DNA of 64,000 nucleotides from JBCBSZ01 sp039185015 (GCA_039185015.1 JBCDAU010000010.1:1-64000), one strand, 5' to 3'; positions 16,430-25,794 are shown, counted from the stretch's first letter. Translations and numbers: made by a program. The notes: generated from the sequence alone by a model not told the origin.

Positions 16430-17230
16430 TCACCAGGACAGGGCGGTGAGCAGCTCGGGGGCGACGGGGCCGTCGGGCTCCAGCGCGAGGGTCGAGGACT
16501 CGGTGGTCCCTGCCGGGCGGACGACCCGATCGATCAGGTCGATCGGCACCAGCTCGAGGTCGGCGTACCACGGCTCGTCCTGGTGGACACGGGCCAGCGC
16601 GGCATCCCAGACCCGCCCGGGTAGCACCCGGGCCTCGCCGGCGAGCAGCCAGACCTGCGCATCGACGCTGCGGGCGACCGCAGCGGCGGCCCGGCTGACC
16701 GAGGGCGCCACGGCACCGGTCGGGCCGGCGAACTCCGCGTCGACCACGACGACGTCGGCCTCGGCGGCGGCGGCACCGAGGCCGGTCAGCGGGATCTCGA
16801 CCGCGTCGACGTCGTTGGCCTGCAACCGAGCGCACAGGGACCCGGCGGCTCCGTCGGCATCGACCACGAACACCTCGAGGTCCCCGCGGCGGGGCAACGA
16901 CGACGGGGCGAGGTCGGTCCAACCGACCAGCAGGACGGTGCCGTCCTCGGGCAGGGCGTCGACCAGCGTGATCGGCGACGAATCGGCGTTGACGTCGCGT
17001 GCGACCTCGTAGGCCGCGGCCATCCCGTCGACCGAGGTGAGGGCCCGGGCGCACATCGTCCACAGCGCACCCGCGGTGGGGTGACGCTGGACGACGCGCC
17101 GGCACGCGGTCACGAGTCCGGCGTCGTCGACGCCGAGCGCCGCGAGCGAGGAGGCGGTCTCGGAGACGAGCGACGCCTGGTCGGCGCCGCCGGCTCGGGC
17201 GACGTAGCGGAGGCGCTCGATCGGATGCAC
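16430..17230 (-). CDS. Possible eIF2B/methylthioribose-1-P isomerase-superfamily protein
   Basis: The 266-aa protein resembles the IF-2B alpha/beta/delta superfamily weakly: an N-terminal helical part with QRHPTAGALWTMCARAL (compare the R-P-T-A motif of that family), then a Rossmann-like half with VLLVGW, VFVVDADG, DVVVVDAEF and VWLLAGEARVLP. It is shorter than true methylthioribose-1-phosphate isomerases. I cannot confirm the catalytic Cys/Asp pair, so it may be a non-catalytic relative. It is alone on the minus strand, divergent from the thioredoxin-fold gene. Confidence 0.4.
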   Translation of the reverse strand: MHPIERLRYVARAGGADQASLVSETASSLAALGVDDAGLVTACRRVVQRHPTAGALWTMCARALTSVDGMAAAYEVARDVNADSSPITLVDALPEDGTVLLVGWTDLAPSSLPRRGDLEVFVVDADGAAGSLCARLQANDVDAVEIPLTGLGAAAAEADVVVVDAEFAGPTGAVAPSVSRAAAAVARSVDAQVWLLAGEARVLPGRVWDAALARVHQDEPWYADLELVPIDLIDRVVRPAGTTESSTLALEPDGPVAPELLTALSW

Positions 17231-17294
17231 GAGGGCTCCACGCTACTGCGGTCAGGTGAGGTCCCCGGTCGCCGCCGCGCTACCGTCGTGGGCC

Positions 17295-17786
17295 GTGGCG
17301 ACGACCCCTCCCCCGGACACCCGCCTTCGTGACCTCAAGGGCAACGACTACTCGCTCGCCGAGTGGGTGATGCTCTTCAACCTCGTGGTGACGGTGATCG
17401 ATCCGTACACCCACGAGAGCTCCTGGATCCTCAAGACCGCGGCGCGCATCAAGCGCCACTACGACCAGGCCGACATCCGGGTGGCGTTCCTCGCGACGTG
17501 CGACGAGGCCGGCGCCCGCCAGTTCCTCGGGCCGTTCGCCGACGAGTTCCTGGTGTTCGTCGACCCCGACCGCGCGCTGGTCCGGGCCAGCGAGCTCGAG
17601 CGGCTGCCTGCCTTCTGCCACTTCCGCCAGGACGGTGAGCTCCACGGTGTCGCCGAGGGCTGGGATCCCGAGGAGTGGAACAAGGTCGTCCTCGGCATCG
17701 AACAGGACATGCGGTGGCGCTCGCTGCCGCAGCTCCCGGCGCCGGGTGATCCCCGCCCGTACTCGGGTTCGCCTGCACTGGGCTGA
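17295..17786 (+). CDS. Thioredoxin-fold protein lacking a CxxC motif
   Basis: The 163-aa protein reads like a short redoxin: WVMLFNLVVTVIDPYTHESSWILKT near the position of the thioredoxin active site, FLATCDEAGARQF, LVFVDPDRALVRAS and FCHFRQDGELHGVAEGWDPEEW. The expected CxxC is replaced by residues around DPYTHES, so classic disulfide chemistry is unlikely. The start is GTG at 17295. No function can be assigned. The next gene, a Rieske oxygenase, starts 41 bp downstream, so they may be co-transcribed. Confidence 0.55.
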   Translation: MATTPPPDTRLRDLKGNDYSLAEWVMLFNLVVTVIDPYTHESSWILKTAARIKRHYDQADIRVAFLATCDEAGARQFLGPFADEFLVFVDPDRALVRASELERLPAFCHFRQDGELHGVAEGWDPEEWNKVVLGIEQDMRWRSLPQLPAPGDPRPYSGSPALG

Positions 17787-17827
17787 ACCCGCGCTCGCCG
17801 CGTAGCCTCTCCTGCGAGGGAGGGGTC

Positions 17828-19009
17828 ATGAACGCACACTCGCGACTGGTCGAGATGGCACGCCGCGCCCTGGAGCACGCCGACGCCGGCACCCAGGGAC
17901 AGGCCGACGACGTGCTCCGGATCCCGGCGGCGAACTACGTCGACCGCGATCGTTGGGAGCTGGAGATGGCTCGCATCTTCCGGCGGGTCCCGCTGGTTGC
18001 CGGGTTCAGCGCCGAGGTGGCCGCACCGGGCTCGTACAAGGCGCTCGAGCGGGCCGGGGTGCCCGTCCTGCTCAGCCGAGGCGCCGACGGTGAGCTCCGC
18101 GCGTTCGTGAACATGTGCAGCCACCGGGGCGCGATCGTCGCCGAGCCCGGTCACGGCACCGCTCGTCGCTTCGCCTGCCCATACCACGCCTGGACGTACA
18201 ACCAGTCGGGCGAGCTGGTCGGCGTCCCCGACCGCAGCGACTTCGGGCTCGAGGACACCAGCTGCCTCGGCCTCACCCCTCTGCCGGTCGCCGAACGGGC
18301 CGGCATCGTGTTCGTCTCGGTCGACCCGAACGCGACGCTCGACGTCGACACGTTCCTCTGCGGCTACGACGAGATGCTGGCCACCGCCCGGCTCGACGAG
18401 TGCACCTACGTCGGAGAGCAGCACGTCGCGGGACCGAACTGGAAGATCGCCTACGACGGCTACCTCGACCTCTACCACCTGCCGTTCCTCCACAAGGACT
18501 CGTTCGGGCCGGGGATGAACAACAAGGCCATCTACGAGGGCTGGGGGCCGCACCAGCGGGTCTTCTCCCCCAACCCGAAATTCGACCGGTACCGCGACCT
18601 GCCCGACGAGGAGTGGCCGCTCGACGTGATCAGTCGCGGCCTCTTCACGATCTTCCCGCACGTCTCGATCGCCGGATTCGACGTCGGCGAGGGCCTCGTC
18701 TTCATGATCTCCCAGCTGACCCCGGGCGACGCCCCCGGCGAGTCGATCACGACCCAGTCGTTCCTGTTCCGCGGCGAGCTCGACGACGAGCACGAGATGC
18801 TCATCAAGAAGCAGATGGCCTTCCTCGAGAGTGTGGTGCGCGACGAGGACTACGCCACCGGCCTCGGCATCCAGAAGGCGCTCGCCACCGGCACGAAGCC
18901 GGAGGTCATCTTCGGCCGCAACGAGGGTGGAGGGCAGCAGTTCCACGGCTGGGTCGACCGCTTCGTCGCCGCCGAGGACGACGCCGCGCTGGCCGCGTTG
19001 TTCGAATAG
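17828..19009 (+). CDS. Rieske non-heme iron oxygenase, alpha subunit
   Basis: The 393-aa protein has an N-terminal Rieske [2Fe-2S] domain, with CSHRG and CPYHAW supplying the Cys/His ligand pairs. The C-terminal catalytic domain carries YDGYLDLYHLPFLH with the two iron-binding His; a downstream Asp would complete the facial triad. This is the architecture of ring-hydroxylating dioxygenase and O-demethylase alpha subunits. The ATG at 17828 follows AGGGAGGGG, a strong ribosome site. No beta subunit, ferredoxin or reductase gene is adjacent. The substrate is unknown. Confidence 0.85.
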   Translation: MNAHSRLVEMARRALEHADAGTQGQADDVLRIPAANYVDRDRWELEMARIFRRVPLVAGFSAEVAAPGSYKALERAGVPVLLSRGADGELRAFVNMCSHRGAIVAEPGHGTARRFACPYHAWTYNQSGELVGVPDRSDFGLEDTSCLGLTPLPVAERAGIVFVSVDPNATLDVDTFLCGYDEMLATARLDECTYVGEQHVAGPNWKIAYDGYLDLYHLPFLHKDSFGPGMNNKAIYEGWGPHQRVFSPNPKFDRYRDLPDEEWPLDVISRGLFTIFPHVSIAGFDVGEGLVFMISQLTPGDAPGESITTQSFLFRGELDDEHEMLIKKQMAFLESVVRDEDYATGLGIQKALATGTKPEVIFGRNEGGGQQFHGWVDRFVAAEDDAALAALFE

Positions 19010-19017
19010 CGCACGAC

Positions 19018-19085
19018 GGTCCGGGCCGCAGCCCGTCAGGGCGAGGACACCGGGAGGAGGCTGGGGCTCCGGGGCCCCGGCCGGG
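19018..19085. repeat. 68-bp intergenic repeat, inverted copy C
   Basis: The reverse complement of this stretch matches copies A (15-82) and B (91-158) over their full 68 bp with a modest number of substitutions, mainly at the ends. It occupies most of the gap between the Rieske oxygenase and fumarase genes. It contains the perfect palindrome CCGGGGCCCCGG. Confidence 0.75.
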
Positions 19086-19110
19086 TCGAGACAGAGATAC
19101 GGTCGGTCGC

Positions 19111-20757
19111 ATGGCCGACTTCGCATACGCCCCCATCCTGCCCCTGGGCGAGGACACCACCCCGTACCGGCTGCTCACGACCGACGGCGTCTCCACCGTC
19201 GAGGCCGCCGGCCGCACCTTCCTCCAGGTCGAGCCCGAGGTTCTGACGATGCTCACGGCCGAGGCCATGCGTGACATCGCGCACTACCTCCGGCCCGGAC
19301 ACCTCTCGCAGCTGGCGAGCATCCTCGACGATCCCGAGGCGTCGATGAACGACCGCTTCGTCGCCACCGAGCTGCTCAAGAACGCCAACATCGCGGCCGG
19401 TGGGGTACTGCCGGGCTGCCAGGACACCGGCACCGCCATCGTGTCGGGCCGCAAGGGCGAGCTCGTGCTCACCGGTGCCGACGACGTCGAGGCCATCTCC
19501 CGCGGCGTGTTCGACACGTACCAGACGTCGAACCTGCGCTACTCCCAACTGGCGCCGATGTCGATGTTCGAGGAGAGGAACACCGGCAACAACCTGCCAG
19601 CCCAGATCGAGATCGAGGCCGTGCCCGGCGAGGTCTACAAGTTCATGTTCATGGCCAAGGGCGGCGGCTCGGCCAACAAGAGCTTCCTGTTCCAGCAGAC
19701 CAAGGCGCTGCTCAACGAGGAGCGGCTCACCAACTTCCTCGACGAGAAGCTCCGGGCCATCGGCACCTCGGCCTGCCCGCCGTACCACCTCGCCGTGGTC
19801 ATCGGCGGCACGTCCGCCGAGTACGCGGTGAAGGTCGCCAAGTACGCATCGGCCAAGTACCTGGACTCGATGCCGACCGAGGGCGATGCGGCCACCGGTC
19901 ACGGCATCCGCGACCTCGAGTGGGAGGCCCGCATCCTCGAGATGACCCGTGGCTTCGGCATCGGCGCCCAGTTCGGCGGCAAGTACTTCTGTCATGACGT
20001 CCGGGTCATCCGCCTCCCGCGTCATGGCGCCTCGTGCCCGGTCGGCGTCGCCGTGTCGTGCTCGGCCGACCGCCAGGCGATGGCCAAGATCACCGCCGAA
20101 GGGGTCTTCCTCGAGCAGCTCGAGACGGATCCGGCGTCGTACCTGCCCGAGGCGGCGGCCGGCGAGCTGTCCGACGACGTGATCGCCGTCGATCTCAATC
20201 GCCCGATGGACGAGATTCGCGCCGAGCTGTCCCGCTACCCGGTGAAGACCCGGCTGTCGCTCACCGGCACCCTCGTCGTCGCCCGCGACATCGCCCACGC
20301 CAAGATCCAGGAGCGGCTCGACGCCGGCGACCCGATGCCGGAGTACCTCCGCAACCACCCCGTGTACTACGCCGGCCCGGCCAAGACACCCGAGGGCTAC
20401 GCCTCCGGCTCGTTCGGCCCGACCACCGCCGGGCGCATGGACGCCTACGTCGACTCGTTCCAAGCGGCAGGCGGCAGCTTCGTGATGCTCGCCAAGGGCA
20501 ACCGCTCGAAGGCCGTCACCGATGCCTGCGACACGCACGGCGGCTTCTACCTCGGCTCGATCGGCGGCCCGGCCGCCCGGCTCGCGCTCGACTCGATCCG
20601 CAAGGTCGAGGTGCTCGAGTACCCCGAGCTCGGCATGGAGGCGGTCTGGCGGATCGAGGTCGAGGACTTCCCGGCCTTCATCGTCATCGACGACAAGGGC
20701 AACGACTTCTACAGCGAGGTGATGAAGCCGCAGCCGGTCACCATCGGCCGGGGCTGA
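19111..20757 (+). CDS. fum: Class I fumarate hydratase (FumA-type, [4Fe-4S])
   Basis: The 548-aa protein is a one-chain class I fumarase, alpha and beta parts fused. The N-terminal part has LPGCQDTGTAIV with a cluster-ligand Cys and SMFEERNTGNNLPAQIEI; the middle has SACPPYHLAVVIGGTS and RLPRHGASCPVGVAVSCSADR. The beta part has LTGTLVVARDIAHAKI and YYAGPAKTPEGYASGSFGPT. It interconverts fumarate and malate in the TCA cycle, or hydrates a related dicarboxylate such as mesaconate, which class I enzymes can also do. The start is ATG at 19111. A hairpin overlaps the stop codon. Confidence 0.9.
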   Translation: MADFAYAPILPLGEDTTPYRLLTTDGVSTVEAAGRTFLQVEPEVLTMLTAEAMRDIAHYLRPGHLSQLASILDDPEASMNDRFVATELLKNANIAAGGVLPGCQDTGTAIVSGRKGELVLTGADDVEAISRGVFDTYQTSNLRYSQLAPMSMFEERNTGNNLPAQIEIEAVPGEVYKFMFMAKGGGSANKSFLFQQTKALLNEERLTNFLDEKLRAIGTSACPPYHLAVVIGGTSAEYAVKVAKYASAKYLDSMPTEGDAATGHGIRDLEWEARILEMTRGFGIGAQFGGKYFCHDVRVIRLPRHGASCPVGVAVSCSADRQAMAKITAEGVFLEQLETDPASYLPEAAAGELSDDVIAVDLNRPMDEIRAELSRYPVKTRLSLTGTLVVARDIAHAKIQERLDAGDPMPEYLRNHPVYYAGPAKTPEGYASGSFGPTTAGRMDAYVDSFQAAGGSFVMLAKGNRSKAVTDACDTHGGFYLGSIGGPAARLALDSIRKVEVLEYPELGMEAVWRIEVEDFPAFIVIDDKGNDFYSEVMKPQPVTIGRG

Positions 20758-20772
20758 GTTACCTCAGCCCCG
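20749..20772. terminator. Bidirectional hairpin terminator
   Basis: CGGGGCTGAG-TTAC-CTCAGCCCCG is a perfect 10-bp stem with a 4-nt loop between the convergent fumarase and SGNH hydrolase genes. It overlaps both stop codons. There is no clear U-tract, as is common in high-GC actinobacteria. Confidence 0.75.
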
Positions 20773-21942
20773 CGAGTCGGCGGCGTCGAGGGCGGCGAGG
20801 ACCGCGTCGGCGTAGGCCTCCTGACCCTCGCCGTTCGGGTGCACGCAGTCGATGGCGTTGACCCACGTGTCGTTCGAGTGGTCGCCCTTCGCGCAGTACG
20901 ACGACACGCCTTGGACCGGCGCGGGCAGGAAGCGGCTGAGTGGCCCTCGCCCCAGGCGGCTGACGTCAGGGCCGCGCCCGTTGCCGGCGCCGTGGCCGTC
21001 GAAGGGGGTCGCTGCGTCCGCATGGAGCACGCGGCCGGGGTGACGATCGGCGACCCGCTCGACGGCCGAGGAGAGCAGCCCGACCGCCTCCTCGGTGGCG
21101 GCGGCGAAGCAGGCCTCGGAGCAGCCGTCGACGCCGTGGGGGTTCTCGGCCGAGGGGTCGTGGTAGTCGGTGACGACGATGGTCGAGTCGGTCGCGTCGA
21201 CCAGCCGGTCGACGATGTCGATGAGGCCGGCCTCGACCGCGTCGATGCGCTCCTGGAGCGCTGCCCGGTCGAGCCCGCCGTCGTCGATGAACGCCGAGGG
21301 ATCGATGAAGCCGAGGTCGTTGGCGCCGATCGTGAGCGTGATGAGGCCGGGGTTGGTGCGGATCGCCCAGTCGAGCTGGGTGGCCCGGTCGTCGCTGACG
21401 ACGCCCTCGGGTCCGCCACCGAGGACCTCCTCGGACAGGTCGGAGAGGTAGGCGCCGCTGCAGGCGACGATGTACCGATCGACGTCGACGCCCCGCTCGG
21501 CGAGCCCGTCGGCGACGTGGCGGGCGTAGGCGGCGCCCTCGGCCCGCCAGCAGTCGTCCTGGCCGAGGTAGTCCCACCGGTCCAGACCGTGCCCGCTCGC
21601 GATGGAGTCACCGAGCGAGAGGTACACGTCGTCACGCCGAGGGTGCCGGACGGTGAGCTCGGTCTCCTCGATGCGCCAGCTCCCGCGCTCGTCGATGCGC
21701 ACGGTTCGAACCGTGTGGGCGCCGACGTCGGCGTCGGTGGTGTCCCACACCAGGCGGCCGTCGATCAGGGTCGCCCCGGCGGGGAGATCGAGCACCCGGG
21801 CATCGACGGGGAGCGACACCGACAGCGTCGCCCCGGGGGCGACCCGGAGCGCGCGCGACTGCGAGGAGGCCGGTGTTCCGACGGCGCCGAGGGCAACGGC
21901 GACGACCGCGACGGCGGCAGCGATCAGGGCGCGGCGCGTCAC
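20764..21942 (-). CDS. Secreted SGNH/GDSL-family hydrolase
   Basis: The 392-aa protein starts MTRRALIAAAVAVVAVALG, a signal peptide ending near AvGTPASSQS. A beta-rich N-terminal part (about 30-115) precedes the SGNH domain: YLSLGDSIASGHG (block I, nucleophile Ser), ACSGAYLSDLS (block II Gly), TIGANDLGF (block III Asn) and DCVHPNGEGQ (block V Asp and His). It should be an exported esterase or lipase. The GTG at 21942 overlaps the upstream SDR stop in a GTGA junction, so the pair is co-translated. Confidence 0.85.
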   Translation of the reverse strand: MTRRALIAAAVAVVAVALGAVGTPASSQSRALRVAPGATLSVSLPVDARVLDLPAGATLIDGRLVWDTTDADVGAHTVRTVRIDERGSWRIEETELTVRHPRRDDVYLSLGDSIASGHGLDRWDYLGQDDCWRAEGAAYARHVADGLAERGVDVDRYIVACSGAYLSDLSEEVLGGGPEGVVSDDRATQLDWAIRTNPGLITLTIGANDLGFIDPSAFIDDGGLDRAALQERIDAVEAGLIDIVDRLVDATDSTIVVTDYHDPSAENPHGVDGCSEACFAAATEEAVGLLSSAVERVADRHPGRVLHADAATPFDGHGAGNGRGPDVSRLGRGPLSRFLPAPVQGVSSYCAKGDHSNDTWVNAIDCVHPNGEGQEAYADAVLAALDAADSRG

Positions 21943-22721
21943 CGGGCCGTCCACCCTCCGTCGACGGCGACGACCGAGCCGCTCATGTACGAGCCGGCGT
22001 CGCTGGCCAACAGCAGCAGGGCGCCGTCGAGCTCGGGCAGCGAACCGGCGCGGCCCATCTGCGTGTTGCGCTTGATCCAGCCGAGGCCGGAGTCGTCGTC
22101 GACGAACATCGCTTCGGTCAGCTCGGTCTCGAAGTAGCCGGGGGCGATGGCGTTGACCCGAACGCCCTTGCGGGCCCACTGGCCGGCGAGGCTGCGGGTC
22201 AGTCCGACGAGGCCGTGCTTGGAGGTGTCGTAGGCCGTCTGCAGGTTCGGTGCCGAGGCGACCAGCCCGTGGACCGAGGCGATGTTGATGATGCTGCCGG
22301 ACCCCTGCTCGAACATGTGCTTCGCCGCCAACTGCGAGAGCACGAAACAGGCGTCGAGGTTGACGTTCAGGACCTGCCGGTAGGTCTCGAGGTCCAGCTC
22401 CTCGGCTCGGGTCGGGGCGTCGCTCAGCCCGGCGTTGTTGACGAGCACGTCGATGCGGCCGTAGCGCTGGACGGTCGTGTCGATGAGTAGCTCGCAGGCG
22501 GCAGGGTCGGCCACGTCGGTGCCCAGGGCGACCGCCTCGGGCAGCTCGTCGGCCAGTGCATCGATCCGCTCGACTCTGCGGGCGGCCACGACGACCGAGG
22601 CGCCTGCGCCGGCCAGCACGCGGGCGAACCGCTCACCGAAGCCCGAGGACGCGCCGGTCACGACGGCGACGCGACCGTCGAGGCGGAAGGCGGAGAGCGG
22701 ATCGAGGGGTGAGTCGGGCAC
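21939..22721 (-). CDS. Short-chain dehydrogenase/reductase (SDR)
   Basis: The 260-aa protein is a classical SDR: TGASSGFGERFARVLAGAG (nucleotide-binding GxxxGxG), NNAG, INIASVHG with the catalytic Ser, and YDTSKHGLVGL with the YxxxK pair. It ends in an AVDGGWTAR motif typical of the family. It should use NAD(P)H to interconvert a ketone and an alcohol. The start is GTG at 22721, 44 bp from the divergent LLM gene. The stop overlaps the SGNH hydrolase start. Confidence 0.9.
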   Translation of the reverse strand: MPDSPLDPLSAFRLDGRVAVVTGASSGFGERFARVLAGAGASVVVAARRVERIDALADELPEAVALGTDVADPAACELLIDTTVQRYGRIDVLVNNAGLSDAPTRAEELDLETYRQVLNVNLDACFVLSQLAAKHMFEQGSGSIINIASVHGLVASAPNLQTAYDTSKHGLVGLTRSLAGQWARKGVRVNAIAPGYFETELTEAMFVDDDSGLGWIKRNTQMGRAGSLPELDGALLLLASDAGSYMSGSVVAVDGGWTAR

Positions 22722-22764
22722 GTCACCAGGGTATTGGCGAACGCCGTCGCCTAGCTTTGGCCTC

Positions 22765-23658
22765 GTGAAGGTGCGCATCGGAATGGGCCTGGGGACCCGG
22801 ACGACGCTCAACGACGAGCGCTTCGCCCCGTTCTGCCAGGCGACGGAGCGGGTGGGGTTCGACTCGCTGTGGGTGTCGGAGCGGCTGAGCGGCGACTGCC
22901 CGGACCCCGTGGTGGCGATGGCCGTCGCCGCCGGTGCCACGCAGAAGCTCAAGTTCGGGATGAGCGTGATGGTGCTGCCCGGCCGCAACCCGGTCGTGAC
23001 CGCCAAGACCCTCGCCAGCCTCGACCGCATCAGCGGCGGGCGACTCCTCCCCGCCTTCGGCCTGGGTGTCGCCGATCCGAGGGAGCAGCAGGCGTTCGGT
23101 CTCGAGCGCAAGGAGCGTGGGCCCTGGCTCGAGGAGGCGCTGCCGCTGATCCGCCGCCTCTGGAACGAGGACGGCGTCACCCACGACGGCGAGCGGTTCG
23201 CCTACACCGACCTCACGATCCGCCCGAAGCCGGTCGGTCGGATGGAGGTCTGGCTGGGCGGCGCTGCGCCGCGCGAGCTGGACCGGGTCGGCCGACTGGC
23301 CAACGGCTGGCTGCCGTCGTTCACCACCCCCGACATCGCCGCAGCCGACTGGCGCACCGTCAACGAGATCGCCGACGCGAACGGTCGCAGCATCGACGAC
23401 GACCACTTCGGGATGCTCATCCCCTACGTGCGGGGCGACGAGGTCCCGGACCAGATGGCCGAGATCATCGCCAAACGTCGGCCTGACGCGGACGTCCGCG
23501 ACGTGGTCGCCGTCGGCCTCGACGGGCTCCGGGTGCTCATCGAGCGCTTCGGCGACGTCGGCGCGTCGAAGTTCGTCGTGGTTCCGGCGGCGGACGCAGA
23601 CGACTGGATCGGCGAGGTCGAGGACCTCGCCGAGGCGATCCTCCCGCTCCAGACCTGA
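22765..23658 (+). CDS. LLM-class (probably F420-dependent) oxidoreductase
   Basis: The 297-aa protein is a luciferase-like TIM barrel: MKVRIGMGLGTRTTL at the start, CQATERVGFDSLWVSERL, MSVMVLPGRNPVVTAKTLA, LDRISGGRLLPAFGLG, then RPKPVGRMEVWLGGAAPREL. In actinobacteria such proteins most often use coenzyme F420. The start is GTG at 22765 (an alternative GTG lies 6 nt later). The substrate is unknown; the divergent SDR suggests a shared catabolic role. Confidence 0.8.
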   Translation: MKVRIGMGLGTRTTLNDERFAPFCQATERVGFDSLWVSERLSGDCPDPVVAMAVAAGATQKLKFGMSVMVLPGRNPVVTAKTLASLDRISGGRLLPAFGLGVADPREQQAFGLERKERGPWLEEALPLIRRLWNEDGVTHDGERFAYTDLTIRPKPVGRMEVWLGGAAPRELDRVGRLANGWLPSFTTPDIAAADWRTVNEIADANGRSIDDDHFGMLIPYVRGDEVPDQMAEIIAKRRPDADVRDVVAVGLDGLRVLIERFGDVGASKFVVVPAADADDWIGEVEDLAEAILPLQT

Positions 23659-23690
23659 GGGGATCCATCGACCTCGGTACCGTGTGGTCG

Positions 23691-25196
23691 ATGCGTTGGG
23701 TGGGCTTCTGCATCCTGTCGGCGACGGTTGCCGTCGCCGCCGCGAGCGTGGGCGCGGTCTCGGCTCGCACCTGGCCGGACCCCGAACCGCATGCCGGTGG
23801 TCGAGAACACCGCCAGCGGCTCCTCGACGAGTCGATCGCGGCGACCGATCCGCCCCAGGAGCTGACCGGCACGGCGTCGCTCGACACTCTGAGTTGGCGA
23901 GGGAATGGGTCGGACTACTGCATCGGTGACGACTACTTCATAGACGCCCCCTCGGATGCGGCAGTCGACCTCCTACTGATCCGCTCCGAAGGCGCGTGTC
24001 GAGGTCAGAACATGACGTTCGAGCTCGCCTACCGACGTACCGGGTTCCCAGACATCGAAGGGTTCGAGATCGGCTTCGATCTCGACCTCGACCCCGCAAC
24101 GGGCTGCGATGGCTTCGACGGCTTCGTCGTCGCCGACTTCTCTGATGCAGCGTGGATCACGGCGACATCGTGCGAGTCGAACGACTTCGTCTTGGAGGAA
24201 CGCCTGTTCGTCCAAGACGAGACCAAAGGCAGCCAGAGTGTCTTCTTCGACACCTACCGCGTGCGGTCCGTGACCGCGCCGGTCACGGGTGTCGTCGAGT
24301 GGTACGCCGGGGTGTTGGGCAACGACGGCGACTTCGATGGACTGGCCACGACCTTCTTGACGCCGGCGGCGACGCGGACCTGCACCGGCGCGATCCCGGA
24401 CGGCACTGAGGCTGACGGCTATTGGTTGTCGACGTTGGACGGGGAGATCTTCGGCCTCGGCTCCGCCGACGGAGTCGGACACATCTGCGAGCCGCCTGGA
24501 GGACGATCTGTTGTCGACCTCGCGACCTTCGACGGCGCGACCGGCTGGTACGCCCTCCAGGCGGATGGCGGGATCCGAAGCGCTTCCGTCAGCGGAGGTG
24601 CCGCTCGCGACCGCCGGCCGCCGTGGCCCTGGCAGGTCGAGGCGAAGGCCGCCGTCGCACTGCTCATGAGTGGGAGGGACGACTGGCTCGTGGCGTACGA
24701 CAACGGGGTCGTGAAGAACAACCTCGGCCAGACGCCGTACGGCGACCTCGGAGGCGTCCAGCTGAACGCGCCGATCATCGACGCACAGCTCACACCCTCC
24801 GGCAACGGGTACTGGCTCATCGGCGCCGACGGCGGCGTGTTCAGCTTCGGTGACGCCGAGTTCTCCGGCAGCACCGGCTCACTCACGTTGAACGAGCCCG
24901 TCGTCGGCATGGCCCCCGACCCCGATGGCAACGGCTACTGGCTCGTCGCCACCGACGGCGGCGTCTTCGCCTTCGACAGCCCCTTCGTCGGCTCCATCCC
25001 CGGCATCCTCCCGCCCGCCACCACCCTCAACCGCCCCATCATCGCCATGGAGCCCTACGGCAACGGCTACCTCCTCCTCGGCACCGACGGCGGCGTCTTC
25101 AACTTCAGCAACCGCGCCTTCGCCGGCAGCCTCGGCGACAACCCACCCGACTACCCCGTCGTCGCCATCCAACCCGTCCCGGCGGCCGACGAGTAG
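23691..25196 (+). CDS. Secreted repeat protein, paralogue 1
   Basis: The 501-aa product has a signal peptide (MRWVGFCILSATVAVAAAS) and a divergent N-terminal half with paired Cys. The C-terminal part is made of Gly/Asp/Phe repeats of the form GYWLI-ADGGVFSFGDA, GYWLVATDGGVFAFDS and GYLLLGTDGGVFNFSN, which look like beta-propeller blades. I chose ATG 23691 rather than the GTG 9 nt earlier because the paralogue at 32099 starts with the same MRWVG-CIL sequence. No enzyme motif is visible. The last 383 bp are almost identical to the paralogue. Confidence 0.75.
   Translation: MRWVGFCILSATVAVAAASVGAVSARTWPDPEPHAGGREHRQRLLDESIAATDPPQELTGTASLDTLSWRGNGSDYCIGDDYFIDAPSDAAVDLLLIRSEGACRGQNMTFELAYRRTGFPDIEGFEIGFDLDLDPATGCDGFDGFVVADFSDAAWITATSCESNDFVLEERLFVQDETKGSQSVFFDTYRVRSVTAPVTGVVEWYAGVLGNDGDFDGLATTFLTPAATRTCTGAIPDGTEADGYWLSTLDGEIFGLGSADGVGHICEPPGGRSVVDLATFDGATGWYALQADGGIRSASVSGGAARDRRPPWPWQVEAKAAVALLMSGRDDWLVAYDNGVVKNNLGQTPYGDLGGVQLNAPIIDAQLTPSGNGYWLIGADGGVFSFGDAEFSGSTGSLTLNEPVVGMAPDPDGNGYWLVATDGGVFAFDSPFVGSIPGILPPATTLNRPIIAMEPYGNGYLLLGTDGGVFNFSNRAFAGSLGDNPPDYPVVAIQPVPAADE
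24795..25177 (+). repeat. 383-bp direct repeat, left copy
   Basis: The 3' end of the left secreted repeat-protein gene. It aligns without gaps to 33194-33576 in the same orientation. Over the last 245 bp I count four mismatches, all compatible with unchanged protein, while the 5' halves of the two genes have diverged. This points to recent gene conversion or strong constraint. Confidence 0.85.
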
Positions 25197-25219
25197 ACGG
25201 CCGCACTCAGCGGGCCGTC
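25196..25219. terminator. Hairpin between convergent genes
   Basis: GACGGCC and GGCCGTC arms of 7 bp flank a 10-nt loop between the secreted repeat protein and the convergent TetR gene. It probably ends transcription from one or both sides. Confidence 0.5.
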
Positions 25220-25794
25220 ATCGCCGGGACGACGAACATCGCGACGTCTCGGGCGATCTCGTCCAGGGTCGGGTACAGCTCACGGTGTGACAGGAAGTGG
25301 AGCTGGATCGAGCTGAGCCAGCGGAGCAGGTCGTCGTCGGTCGTGTCGTCACGCAGCTCGCCCCGGGCTCGGCCGTGCTCGAAGATCGGTCGCCAGTAGT
25401 CGTGCCTGGTCTCGTCGTCGGCGAGGGTCGCGGCCACCAGCTCGCGGTTGTCGCGGGTGATGAGCTCGACGAGGTAGGCGTCGGCGAGGGCGAGCTCGAG
25501 GCCGATCACGATCGACCGCTCGATGATCGACGAGGTGGGTCCCTCGATCGGGATGCGCTCCCGCCGGTGCTCGTTGATGCGCTTCGATTCGGCGGCGCTC
25601 ACGGCTGAGGCGACCGCGGCCTTGTTGGGGAAGTAGCGGTAGAGGTTGGGGCGCACGATCCCGACCTCTTTGGCGATGTCGTCCATCGTCGTCTTCGTGA
25701 GCCCGAAGCGCTGGAAGCACGAACGGGCCGCCGTGACGATCTCCGACCGGCGATCGACGGCGGCGTCGGCCGCGGGAGCGGCGAGGTCGGTCAT
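25207..25794 (-). CDS. TetR-family transcriptional regulator
   Basis: The 195-aa protein has an N-terminal TetR helix-turn-helix: IVTAARSCFQRFGLTKTTMD then VGIVRPNLYRYFPNKAAV. The C-terminal ligand-binding part is helical. The gene overlaps the end of the alpha/beta-hydrolase gene by 4 nt (ATGA), so it is made with that enzyme. The likely target is the palindrome at 26722-26738 upstream of this pair and of the divergent PEP-utiliser/P450 operon. The inducer is unknown. Confidence 0.88.
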   Translation of the reverse strand: MTDLAAPAADAAVDRRSEIVTAARSCFQRFGLTKTTMDDIAKEVGIVRPNLYRYFPNKAAVASAVSAAESKRINEHRRERIPIEGPTSSIIERSIVIGLELALADAYLVELITRDNRELVAATLADDETRHDYWRPIFEHGRARGELRDDTTDDDLLRWLSSIQLHFLSHRELYPTLDEIARDVAMFVVPAMTAR